In this document: positions 33,454-40,662 of the stretch, one piece after another | Numbering within the stretch: position 1 is the stretch's first letter | How the letters are laid out: every line of letters begins with the position of its first letter | Assembly (NCBI GenBank): GCA_030679145.1 | Contig: JAUXTU010000103.1 | Coordinates: 1-40,662, forward strand | Length of the DNA stretch: 40,662 nt | Source: Bacteroidota bacterium | GTDB taxonomy: Bacteria; Bacteroidota; Ignavibacteria; UBA10030; UBA8401 | Direction of reading: 5' to 3' | Notes under the pieces: generated by a model | Seen by the model: the letters and a program-made list of their open reading frames with translations, nothing else | Databases searched by the model: none | Told to the model about the DNA's origin: nothing | Program-made: the position numbers and the translations under genes

Positions 33454-34216
33454 TCTTATAACAATCTGTTATTTTTTGTGTTGTATAGTTCAGATCATTT
33501 TCCCACAAAAAGCTGAGAGTCAAAAAGCATTCGTGGTTGGGGAAAAATTATTGTTTGATGTGAACTATGGAATTATTACGGCGGGATATGCTGAGATGTC
33601 CATTCCGCAATATGACACTGTACTCGGAAATAAAACATACAAAGTTCAGTTCACAGTCCGTTCAACCCCGACATTCGATTTTTTCTTTGAAGTTCGGGAT
33701 CGATACGAAACGTATCTCGATGCTGACGGAATTTTCCCATGGCGTTTTGAACAGCATATCAAGGAAGGAAAATTCAAAAAAGATTACAGTGCAGTATTCG
33801 ATCAAAAAAATAATATTGCAAAGACTGATGACGGAGATTTTGCAATTACACCGTTTGTTCATGATATCATGTCCGCTTTTTATTATGCCCGCACGATCGA
33901 TTATTCCAAATTTAAGATCGGGCAACGTGTTCCATTGCAGAATTTTTTCAAAGGAAAAGTAAACCCCTTAGAAATAAAATATCTAGGGAAACAAAAAATT
34001 ACTGTTGACGCAGGAACTTTTAACTGCATAATAGTGGAGCCAATGGTAAAAGAGGGTGGGTTGTTCAAAAGTGAAGGGAGAATTTTAATTTGGTTATCTG
34101 ACGATGAACTAAAGATTCCGGTAAAAGTAAATACGAAGGTCATCATCGGTTCTATAGATGCAGAGTTAAAAGAATATTCCGGCTTGAATGGAACGTTGAA
34201 AGCGAAAATTGAATGA
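33440..34216 (+). CDS. DUF3108 exported protein
   Basis: 258 residues. A hydrophobic N-terminal segment (LITICYFLCCIVQIIFPQ) is a probable signal peptide. The body is beta-rich with the DUF3108 pattern: FVVGEKLLFDVNYGIITAGY, AEMSIPQY, VRSTPTFDFFFEVRDRYETY, then FVHDIMSAFYYART, AGTFNCIIVEPMVKEGGLFK and GRILIWLSDDELKIPVKV. The family is a periplasmic or outer-membrane-associated beta fold with no known catalysis. It overlaps the glycosyltransferase by 14 bases and the CPBP gene by 4, so it is translated with them. Confidence 0.88.
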   Translation: MKKNNLITICYFLCCIVQIIFPQKAESQKAFVVGEKLLFDVNYGIITAGYAEMSIPQYDTVLGNKTYKVQFTVRSTPTFDFFFEVRDRYETYLDADGIFPWRFEQHIKEGKFKKDYSAVFDQKNNIAKTDDGDFAITPFVHDIMSAFYYARTIDYSKFKIGQRVPLQNFFKGKVNPLEIKYLGKQKITVDAGTFNCIIVEPMVKEGGLFKSEGRILIWLSDDELKIPVKVNTKVIIGSIDAELKEYSGLNGTLKAKIE

Positions 34217-35139
34217 GTGAAGAAATAATTCAAAACGAATCTGAGATATACCAATCTCAAGAAACGAAATACAAGCCGGCTGCGTTTGCATTTGTCGCAT
34301 TGTTGATCCTTTTTGTGCTCTATCAATTGGTCGGCGGCGGTCTTACCTTATTGATTATCGGCATAGAGATCAATGAAAGCAATGTAACTATCGCGCGATT
34401 GGCGACGATGTTCTCACAGATCATTTTTCTTTTGGTCCCAACTATATTGCTTGCAAAACACCAGCATGGAAAACTTTCTGAAATATTTCGCTGGCGAATC
34501 CCGACATTCCGCGAAACTTTCCTGGCAGTAATTGGTATGCTCGCGTTAATGCAGATCGGTGAGATGTATTTGTTCTTTCAAAGTAAAATTCCGTTACCTG
34601 AGCAGATCGCTCCATTCATTGAAGCAATGAAGAAAGCGATCGAAGAAGCCTACAAAATACTGATCGTTGCTCATACTGTTCCTGAAATGCTGTTTGTGGT
34701 TCTTGTTGCTGCAGTAACCCCCTCAATTTGTGAAGAATTGATGTTTCGCGGATTGATCCAGAAAAATTTTTCAATCGCATACGGAAATCGAAAAGGCTTT
34801 ATTGTTGCAGGAATGATATTCGCATTTTATCATCTCAATCCGTTTTGGCTTGTTCCACTGGTAGCGCTCGGAATCTATTTCAGTTTTCTTCAATATCGGT
34901 CGCAGACATTGCTCCTTCCAATATTGGCACATCTTATTAATAATGCATCGGCAACTGTAGGAGTATATTTTTATGGAGTGGAAGATACAACAACACCGAC
35001 AATGTTCATGGGGGAACAAATTGAGCCGTCGAATGTTATAGTATTTGGAACAGCATTACTCTTTATGATAATTTTTTCTCTGATTATTGTTCAGTACATT
35101 AAGGCAACGGAAAATGTTCATGCGAGAGTCTCACACTAA
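34213..35139 (+). CDS. CPBP family intramembrane glutamic protease (Rce1-like)
   Basis: 308 residues with about eight membrane spans. The three active-site motifs are present: EELMFRG (Glu174, Glu175, Arg179), FAFYHLNPFW with its His near 213, and LAHLINNASA with His and Asn near 238-242. These define the CPBP/Rce1 family. An extra acidic N-terminal stretch (SEEIIQNESEIYQSQETKY) precedes the first span. Bacterial members act on membrane-bound peptides or bacteriocin-type substrates. The linked prenyl-chain enzyme upstream recalls the CAAX link of eukaryotic Rce1, but no prenylated protein is seen, so this is not claimed. Confidence 0.92.
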   Translation: MSEEIIQNESEIYQSQETKYKPAAFAFVALLILFVLYQLVGGGLTLLIIGIEINESNVTIARLATMFSQIIFLLVPTILLAKHQHGKLSEIFRWRIPTFRETFLAVIGMLALMQIGEMYLFFQSKIPLPEQIAPFIEAMKKAIEEAYKILIVAHTVPEMLFVVLVAAVTPSICEELMFRGLIQKNFSIAYGNRKGFIVAGMIFAFYHLNPFWLVPLVALGIYFSFLQYRSQTLLLPILAHLINNASATVGVYFYGVEDTTTPTMFMGEQIEPSNVIVFGTALLFMIIFSLIIVQYIKATENVHARVSH

Positions 35140-35420
35140 TGAATCAACTGAATAATACTGACATCACTCTTGAAATCGCCAATCCGGAAATTTCTAACGG
35201 ATTTGTTCATTTATTATCTACCTCGACAATTTTTGCGATGGATCTGATCGGGAAAAATCTACAAATGAATGGAATTAATACACAATGGAGCTATTCCGAT
35301 GTGATCGATGTAGAAAATGGACCGTCAAAATTGTATGTAAAAAAAGAACAGCAAGAACAAGCGCTTTCAATTCTTACTTCATTAGATCTATTAGATTTTA
35401 CAATTCAAAATGGCAAATAA
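35139..35420 (+). CDS. DUF2007 small signal-transducer-like protein
   Basis: 93 residues. The central part LLSTSTIFAMDLIGKNLQMN, then GINTQWSYSD and KLYVKKEQQEQALSILTSL matches the DUF2007 fold, a small ferredoxin-like domain called a putative signal-transducing protein. The Phe/Leu-rich helix after STSTIFAMDLIGKNL and the late strand LYVKKEQQEQAL are the usual blocks. There is no signal peptide. It overlaps the CPBP gene by one base and cdsA by 11. Its role is unknown; the overlap with cdsA ties its translation to phospholipid synthesis. Confidence 0.8.
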   Translation: MNQLNNTDITLEIANPEISNGFVHLLSTSTIFAMDLIGKNLQMNGINTQWSYSDVIDVENGPSKLYVKKEQQEQALSILTSLDLLDFTIQNGK

Positions 35421-36372
35421 ATTTTCCAATCTTGTACCCAGGGTCAGCGTAGCTCTTGTTTCCATACCTTGCATTCTTTTTGTCTGTTATCAAGGTGGAT
35501 TATTGTTTCTTCTGTTCGTTCTTGCAATCGGAATACTCGCATTGCTAGAATTTTTCACTCTTGCAAAAGCAAAAGGAGGCAACCCTCAAACTGTTGTTGC
35601 AATCATAGGTCTTTCGGCGTTGCATCTTTCTTTTTTTCACGAACAGACACAGAATTTTATTTTGCCATTTTTTATTAATAGCGGTGGAATTTCGTTATTG
35701 ATGAAACTGCAGTTGTTCCTAACCGCTCTTTTCCTTTTTCTTACACTCGTTATGCTGGTAGAATTATTCCGTAATAAAGGATCTATTTTTTTGAATGCGG
35801 GCTTCACGATCTTTGGAGTGATGTATGTAGGAATATTTCTTGCATCGCTAACAGGAATTCGGGAATTGTTTGGTACAGAGTTTCCATATCATCTTGCAAT
35901 TCAGTTCTTTCCGGATTCCTCTGCATTAAGCGATGCGACATTGCATACGACGACATACACATGGGGAGGACTGACCATCATAGCCATTCTTGTTTCAATT
36001 TGGGTGTGTGATACAATGGCGTACTTTGGCGGACTTTCCATGGGAAAACATAAATTATTTCCGCGCGTCAGCCCAAATAAAAGTTGGGAGGGTGCCGTGT
36101 GGGGATTTGCCGGTGCGCTTCTTACAATGATTCTCTTTCAGCATTATTTTCTTCCATATCTGAAATTACATCAGGCAATTATTATTGGAATTATGATCGG
36201 CGTGTTTGGACAAATTGGCGACTTGATCGAGTCTCTACTGAAGCGAGATGCTGGAGTAAAAGATTCTTCAGGACTCATTCCAGGACATGGCGGGGTGTTC
36301 GATCGATTTGACAGTTTAATTTTTGTATCCCCAATATTGTATCTTTATATAGATTTTGTGGTCTTGTCTTAG
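35410..36372 (+). CDS. cdsA: Phosphatidate cytidylyltransferase CdsA
   Basis: 320 residues with eight or nine membrane spans. The family signature is complete near the C-terminus: LLKRDAGVKDSSGLIPGHGG followed by VFDRFDSLIF, with the Asp residues that bind Mg2+ and CTP. DTMAYFGGLSMGKHKLFPRV with SPNKSWEG comes before it. The enzyme makes CDP-diacylglycerol, the branch point for phosphatidylethanolamine and phosphatidylglycerol. The N-terminus KFSNLVPRVSVALVSIPCIL is typical. It overlaps DUF2007 by 11 bases. Six bases after its stop the methyltransferase begins. Confidence 0.96.
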   Translation: MANKFSNLVPRVSVALVSIPCILFVCYQGGLLFLLFVLAIGILALLEFFTLAKAKGGNPQTVVAIIGLSALHLSFFHEQTQNFILPFFINSGGISLLMKLQLFLTALFLFLTLVMLVELFRNKGSIFLNAGFTIFGVMYVGIFLASLTGIRELFGTEFPYHLAIQFFPDSSALSDATLHTTTYTWGGLTIIAILVSIWVCDTMAYFGGLSMGKHKLFPRVSPNKSWEGAVWGFAGALLTMILFQHYFLPYLKLHQAIIIGIMIGVFGQIGDLIESLLKRDAGVKDSSGLIPGHGGVFDRFDSLIFVSPILYLYIDFVVLS

Positions 36373-36378
36373 AATTTT

Positions 36379-37962
36379 ATGAGTGAAAATCTATTAACAA
36401 TAAAAGAAGCAAGTGAGTGGGCAACGAAACATTTAGGAAAGAATGTTACCCCAGCAAATATTTCATACTTAATTCAATATGGACGTGTTAAAAAAATTGG
36501 TGAAAATGGCAATACACGAGTTGTGAAAGAAGAACTTCTAAGTTACTACAAATCGAATAATAGTAAGAGAGAACTTTCTTGGAAAGACAAACTTGGTAAA
36601 GATTTAAATTGGGCTTTATCGTTTGACCAATACACGGAATCAGAAACAACAAAACATGTCCATCGGTTGCATCCTTACAAAGGAAAATTTATCCCTCAAC
36701 TCGTTGAATATTTTCTGGATGATCATAAAGATAAATTTAAAAAAGAAATCTATTTTAAGAAGGATGATATAGTTCTTGATCCTTTCTCTGGAAGTGGAAC
36801 AACATTGGTGCAAGCCAATGAGCTTGGCATGCACAGTATTGGCATTGATATTTCTATATTCAACTCACTTATTGGGAATTGTAAAATTACAAAATACAAT
36901 TTGATTGATGTTAAAAACGAATTGGATCGAATTTCAAAAGCTTTAAGACATTTTTTAATAGATTCGCATACTGTTGAGTTTGAAGAAAAACTTCTCAAAG
37001 AACTTTATATCTTTAACAATAAGAACTTTCCTGTTCCGAAATATAAATATCAAGTGAAAATAGGAGAGATTGACGAAGATAAATATGGACCGCAAAAAGC
37101 TGCAATTTTTTTACCAACCTATAATGATCTAGTAAAGAAATTCAAAATTAAGTTACGTCAGGATAAAACAGATTCTTTTTTAGATGTGTGGTATTCGCAA
37201 CATATTAGAAACGAAATAGAGTTCGTTTTTGGAGAAATCAAAAAGATAAAAAACCCAGACGCCAAGAAAATTGTTAGTATTATTTTAAGTCGTACCATTC
37301 GTTCCTGTCGTGCTACGACACATGCTGACCTAGCGACGCTTGTTGAGCCAATTACAACTACATACTATTGTTCAAAACATGGAAAAATATGTAAACCACT
37401 TTTTTCAATTTTAAAATGGTGGGAAACCTATAGTAAAGATACAATTAAACGTCTTGGTGAGTTTGATAGCCGAAGGACGAAAACTTTTCAACTCTGTTTA
37501 ACTGGCGATAGCCGAACAATAAATATTTTGAGTGAGATTGATAAGCGAAATTCTGAGTTTGCTCAGTTGGTTAAAAAACAAAAAATTAAAGGCGTTTTTT
37601 CAAGTCCACCTTACGTTGGTTTGATTGATTATCACGAACAACATGCTTATGCCTATGATTTGTTTGGTTTTAAGCGTAAAGATGAACTTGAAATTGGTCG
37701 GCTATATCAAGGACAGGGCAGAGAAGCAAAGCAAAGTTATATTAAAGGTATTTCAGATGTTTTGAATAATTGCAAAGAATATTTTGTTGAAGACTACAAT
37801 GTATTTCTTGTAGCTAATGATAAATATAACATGTATCCGACTATTGCTGAAAATGCTGGAATGCAAATTATAAATCAATTCAAACGACCAGTAATAAATC
37901 GAACGGAAAAAGACAAAGGTGCATATTCAGAAATAATTTTTCATATAAAGGGGAAACCATAA
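36379..37962 (+). CDS. Type II DNA methyltransferase with N-terminal HTH (m4C/N6 class)
   Basis: 527 residues. At about 5-57 lies a helix-turn-helix of the excisionase/MerR-like type (LTIKEASEWATKHLGKNVTP, ISYLIQYGRVKKIGENGNTR), not common in such enzymes. The SAM site follows: HPYKGKF (motif X-like) near 98 and DPFSGSGTTLVQANELG at 134-150. After a 260-residue insertion, which should hold the target-recognition part, comes the catalytic SPPY at 409-412 within VFSSPPYVGLIDYHEQHAYA. SPPY points to N4-cytosine methylation. The order X-I-TRD-IV is the alpha arrangement. The next gene is the matching endonuclease. Base use looks A+T-richer than in cdsA and rimO. Confidence 0.88.
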   Translation: MSENLLTIKEASEWATKHLGKNVTPANISYLIQYGRVKKIGENGNTRVVKEELLSYYKSNNSKRELSWKDKLGKDLNWALSFDQYTESETTKHVHRLHPYKGKFIPQLVEYFLDDHKDKFKKEIYFKKDDIVLDPFSGSGTTLVQANELGMHSIGIDISIFNSLIGNCKITKYNLIDVKNELDRISKALRHFLIDSHTVEFEEKLLKELYIFNNKNFPVPKYKYQVKIGEIDEDKYGPQKAAIFLPTYNDLVKKFKIKLRQDKTDSFLDVWYSQHIRNEIEFVFGEIKKIKNPDAKKIVSIILSRTIRSCRATTHADLATLVEPITTTYYCSKHGKICKPLFSILKWWETYSKDTIKRLGEFDSRRTKTFQLCLTGDSRTINILSEIDKRNSEFAQLVKKQKIKGVFSSPPYVGLIDYHEQHAYAYDLFGFKRKDELEIGRLYQGQGREAKQSYIKGISDVLNNCKEYFVEDYNVFLVANDKYNMYPTIAENAGMQIINQFKRPVINRTEKDKGAYSEIIFHIKGKP

Positions 37963-38805
37963 ATGTCTCCGAAGAATAAGGTTATTGTTGAAGTTATTAA
38001 TGATACCATTGTCCAACTAATGGAAAGGGTGATGAAAAAGGTTTTAATTGAAGACCCTTTTCTATCGGATAATCACAAAGCAAAAAAACCACTATATGCA
38101 GCTTTGGTTCCAGACGAAATATTCAAAGGGTCCCATTTTGAACGTAGATTTGTAACACCGTTTGGTGGAGTTTGGGAAAAATTGGCCAAATCTGCTGCAC
38201 AAAAATATTATGGTAATGCTGTGCTAAGTAAAGCAATAACTGGAAAGATTCCTAAGGAAAGACTCAGAAGAATTCAAGAAGTTTTAAATAATTTGGAGCA
38301 TGCTGAAGTTGGAAAGAAAAAAATCAAACCTAATTGGGATAAGGAATTGGATTATATTCTTGAAGGTAAGGGAAAACTAATTCCGGCGACTGTTGTTTGT
38401 GATTTATTTGTAGAAAACAATAAAGATAAAAAGAGTTATGCATTTGAGTTGAAATCTCCACTTCCTAATAGTGATATTTCAAAAGTGAGCAAAGAAAAGA
38501 TGTTCAAGCTTTATTCAATGTCTCCTTTAATGGTCTCAGATGCATTTTTTGCTTTACCATATAATCCCTTTGGGAAACGCGAAAATTATTCTTGGGCATT
38601 TCCTGAAAGATGGTTTAATATGAAAGAAGATAAAAACGTTTTAATCGGAAACGAATTCTGGGATCTAATAGGTGGGAAAAATACTTATGAAACATTTATA
38701 ACTGAAATCAACAAAGTGGGTGGTCACTATAGAGAAAGAATTTATAGAGAGTATTTAGGCATCGAGCCACCCGCTTCAAGTTCTTCTCACAAATTGATTT
38801 TATAA
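37963..38805 (+). CDS. TdeIII-family type II restriction endonuclease
   Basis: 280 residues, directly following the methyltransferase stop without a gap. It matches the TdeIII family along its length: HFERRFVTPFGGVWEKLAKS, KIPKERLRRIQEVLNNLEH, and the late FFALPYNPFGKRENYSWAFP followed by VLIGNEFWDLIGG. The PD-(D/E)xK site is seen as Asp147 in VVCDLFV and Glu162-Lys164 in AFELKSPLPN, so it looks active. TdeIII itself recognises GGNCC; the target here may be the same or related but cannot be read from sequence. With the methyltransferase it forms a complete restriction-modification pair. Confidence 0.85.
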   Translation: MSPKNKVIVEVINDTIVQLMERVMKKVLIEDPFLSDNHKAKKPLYAALVPDEIFKGSHFERRFVTPFGGVWEKLAKSAAQKYYGNAVLSKAITGKIPKERLRRIQEVLNNLEHAEVGKKKIKPNWDKELDYILEGKGKLIPATVVCDLFVENNKDKKSYAFELKSPLPNSDISKVSKEKMFKLYSMSPLMVSDAFFALPYNPFGKRENYSWAFPERWFNMKEDKNVLIGNEFWDLIGGKNTYETFITEINKVGGHYRERIYREYLGIEPPASSSSHKLIL

Positions 38806-38836
38806 AATTATAATAATCCTTGAAATCAAAAAAATC

Positions 38837-40132
38837 TTGAACACCAAACAACAAAAAATAAACATAATCACGCTTGGCTGCGCAAAAAACACGGTTGATT
38901 CTGAAATGTTGTACAGTCAATTGCTTAGCAATGATTTTACATTGACAGATTCAATTACTGATGCCGACATAGCAATTGTTAATACCTGCGGATTCATAGA
39001 CGCAGCAAAACGTCAATCTGTAGATACAATACTTTCTGTTGTCGAACGAAAAACTTCAGGTCAGTTGGAGAAAGTATTTGTGATGGGATGTTTGGTAGAA
39101 CGATATCAGAAAGATCTTCAAAAAGAGATTCCGGAGATCGATAATTTCTTTGGTACAAATGATCTTCCGAAAATTCTTGAAGCTCTTGGCGGAAAATATA
39201 AATATGAATTGCTTGGTGAACGAACCGTTTCCACTCCAAAATATTTTTCGTATATAAAAATCTCTGAAGGGTGCGATAATCCTTGTTCATTCTGTGCTAT
39301 TCCAATCATGCGGGGAAAGCATAAGACCAAACCTGTTGAACAGGTGATGGATGAGACGATGCGGCTTGTTGAAAAAGGGGTGAAAGAACTAATCGTTATC
39401 GGACAAGATACGACCTACTACGGTTTGGATATCTATGGTGAGCGAAAACTTGCTTCGCTACTTACATCGCTTGCATCAGTGAAGGAATTGGAATGGATTC
39501 GATTGATGTATGCGTATCCGGCAAAGTTTCCGCACGATATTTTACAATCGTTCAGTGACAATCCGAAGATCTGTCGTTATCTTGATATGCCGATACAGCA
39601 TGCAGCGGATAATGTCCTGAAGTCGATGAGGAGAGGAATAACTCGAAAGACAACCGAGAATTTAATTGCAACAGTAAGAACATCGGTTCCGGATATTTCA
39701 CTTCGAACAACATTGATCGTTGGTTATCCGAATGAGACCGAGGCAGATGTAGAAGAGCTTGTCCAGTTCATTAAAGATGTTAAGTTTGACAGACTTGGAG
39801 TCTTTACCTATTCTCAAGAAGATGATACGACAGCATACGGTTTAGGTGATCCGATTCCCGAAGAGGAAAAAGAACGCCGGAAGGAACATGTGATGGAAGT
39901 TCAACGAGCGATTTCCCTTGAACAAAATGAGCTGCGAATTGGGAGAACAACTCGCGCCGTTATTGAACGAATTGAAGAAGGAAATTTTGTCGGAAGGACG
40001 GAATGGGATGCACCGGAAATTGACAATGAAATTTTTGTTCCGAAGAAAAATGGATTTCATATTGGAGATTTTGTGAAGGTAAAAATCGAAGATGCGACCG
40101 AGTATGATTTATACGGAGAGATAATTTCATGA
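38837..40132 (+). CDS. rimO: Ribosomal protein S12 methylthiotransferase RimO
   Basis: 431 residues. The three N-terminal cysteines of the auxiliary cluster are Cys15 (LGCAKN), Cys51 (NTCGFI) and Cys85 (MGCLVE). The radical-SAM cluster is Cys146/150/153 in CDNPCSFCAIP. It continues with IRGKHK-like IMRGKHKTKP, YAYPAKFP, MPIQHAADNVLKSMRRG and RTTLIVGYPNETEADVEEL, and ends in a TRAM domain for S12 binding. The family adds a methylthio group to Asp89 of ribosomal protein S12. The start is TTG 38837, 31 bases after the endonuclease stop; no ATG or GTG fits in frame upstream and no Shine-Dalgarno is visible. The next gene overlaps or starts 8 bases later. Confidence 0.95.
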   Translation: MNTKQQKINIITLGCAKNTVDSEMLYSQLLSNDFTLTDSITDADIAIVNTCGFIDAAKRQSVDTILSVVERKTSGQLEKVFVMGCLVERYQKDLQKEIPEIDNFFGTNDLPKILEALGGKYKYELLGERTVSTPKYFSYIKISEGCDNPCSFCAIPIMRGKHKTKPVEQVMDETMRLVEKGVKELIVIGQDTTYYGLDIYGERKLASLLTSLASVKELEWIRLMYAYPAKFPHDILQSFSDNPKICRYLDMPIQHAADNVLKSMRRGITRKTTENLIATVRTSVPDISLRTTLIVGYPNETEADVEELVQFIKDVKFDRLGVFTYSQEDDTTAYGLGDPIPEEEKERRKEHVMEVQRAISLEQNELRIGRTTRAVIERIEEGNFVGRTEWDAPEIDNEIFVPKKNGFHIGDFVKVKIEDATEYDLYGEIIS

Positions 40133-40140
40133 AGGAGAGA

Positions 40141-40662
40141 ATGAAAATATTTTTAACTCGCGAAACCTTGCGAAGGTTAACTGCCGTTTTCATAAAACCT
40201 TCGCAAGGTTTATTAATTATACTGTTCTCATCCAGCCTATGTGCGCAAGTTGAAACACGTAAACCATTGGCAACATTTGACGCTCCTGAATTTTTTGTTG
40301 AAGCACTCAGTTTTTCAAGTGGGGATTCACTTACCTCTCGCGTTGATGTGTATGTGCAGATACCGTATGATGTTCTTCAATTTGTAAAAAAGAACGATCA
40401 ATATATTTCGAAGTATGAAATTACGATGAATTTTTTGACAGACAAGAATGCATCAATTTCGGAAAAGATATGGACGGAAGAATTCAAAGTCCCTCTGTTT
40501 GAATATACAGGCTCTAAAAAAGCGTACAGCTTAACACAACGATCTGCCGAGATTTCACCCGGGGTGTATACATTAAGGATACAATTACGTGATAACGAAT
40601 CAGGGAAAATATCATCGGTTGTCAAAAGAATTATTGTTGATAATTATTTCAAATCTTCGCTT
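40141..40662 (+). CDS. GWxTD domain-type exported protein, N-terminal part (cut by window end)
   Basis: 174 codons are open to the window end. ATG 40141 has AAGGAG upstream; ATG 40129, in the same frame and overlapping the rimO stop, is an alternative. After the hydrophobic core LLIILFSSSLCAQ the protein continues VDVYVQIPYDVLQFVKKNDQ, YEITMNFLTDKNAS, WTEEFKVPLFEYTGS and ISPGVYTLRIQLRD. This is the beta-sandwich that precedes the GWxTD domain in Ignavibacteria and related bacteria. The GWxTD motif itself lies beyond the window. Between MKIFL and the hydrophobic core is a long insert (TRETLRRLTAVFIKPSQG) encoded by a palindromic repeat, giving an unusually long signal-peptide n-region. Confidence 0.7.
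   Translation, partial: MKIFLTRETLRRLTAVFIKPSQGLLIILFSSSLCAQVETRKPLATFDAPEFFVEALSFSSGDSLTSRVDVYVQIPYDVLQFVKKNDQYISKYEITMNFLTDKNASISEKIWTEEFKVPLFEYTGSKKAYSLTQRSAEISPGVYTLRIQLRDNESGKISSVVKRIIVDNYFKSSL
40163..40211. repeat. Nested palindromic (REP-like) element inside the GWxTD gene
   Basis: AAACCTTGCGAAGGTT (40163-40178) and AACCTTCGCAAGGTTT (40196-40211) are perfect 16-bp inverted copies with 17 bases between them. Each arm is itself a hairpin (AACCTT-GCG-AAGGTT). Two nested palindromes facing each other are the layout of REP/BIME-type or miniature mobile elements. It begins 22 bases after the ATG and is read through in frame. Confidence 0.8.

Noticed and set aside
34213-35139. Link of the CPBP protease and the prenyl reductase to a CAAX-type protein prenylation pathway
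   Set aside because: No prenyltransferase for proteins and no CAAX-ending protein is seen; bacterial CPBP proteases usually have other substrates.
36379-38805. Restriction-modification pair as part of a larger defence island or prophage
   Set aside because: No integrase, transposase, toxin-antitoxin or other defence genes flank it; only housekeeping genes on both sides.

Overview
The window is about 40.7 kb of densely packed bacterial chromosome from a Gram-negative organism of the FCB group, most likely the Ignavibacteria/Chlorobi side of Bacteroidota. The reasons are: an LpxC-FabZ fusion (typical of Bacteroidetes and Chlorobi); a GWxTD-type exported protein at the right end; two tandem Skp/OmpH genes behind bamA; A+T-rich DNA; and Shine-Dalgarno sites that are often weak or absent. 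No tRNA, rRNA, CRISPR array, transposase or prophage was seen. The lineage is an inference from gene content, not from a marker tree.

Left part (1-8764, all +): an envelope-biogenesis cluster. It runs from the 3' end of uppS through bamA, two skp-like chaperones, a hairpin terminator, lpxD, lpxC-fabZ and lpxA (first steps of lipid A), then a LipM-like lipoyl-pathway acyltransferase and panB, closed by a terminator. 8938-14721 (+) is a TetR-controlled exporter of the YbhGFSR type: TetR, HlyD-like lipoprotein, two separate ABC ATPases, two ABC-2 permeases. It converges on a patatin-POTRA-barrel protein (14718-17471, -), which resembles the PlpD type Vd secretion family.

Middle (17635-25062, +): a small membrane protein with its own terminator, then rsmB, a TPR lipoprotein, a DUF58/vWA protein, uvrA behind a structured leader, a CBM9-like protein and a small exported protein. 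25052-28802 (-) is a compact operon of an unknown 354-residue protein, obgE, ruvB and mpg. 28880-29830 (+) carries a small membrane protein and an HU gene with a near-consensus sigma-70 promoter and a strong terminator.

Right part (29969-40662, +): about twelve genes run with overlaps or almost no gaps and no visible terminator: FKBP lipoprotein, 2[4Fe-4S] ferredoxin, geranylgeranyl reductase-like flavoprotein, exported VanX-like dipeptidase, GT9 glycosyltransferase, DUF3108, CPBP protease, DUF2007, cdsA, a two-gene restriction-modification system (HTH-fused DNA methyltransferase plus TdeIII-family endonuclease), rimO and a GWxTD protein cut by the window end. The restriction-modification pair looks like an insertion into a housekeeping/envelope operon.

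The most unusual items are a 16-bp perfect inverted repeat, itself made of palindromes, lying in frame inside the signal-peptide region of the GWxTD gene; the ferredoxin/geranylgeranyl-reductase pair inside an envelope operon; the restriction-modification insertion, with rimO left on a TTG start; the split and asymmetric ABC ATPase pair; and several operator-like inverted repeats in short intergenic regions. I did not find a clearly new multi-gene system. The ferredoxin-reductase operon and the repeat element are the best leads.
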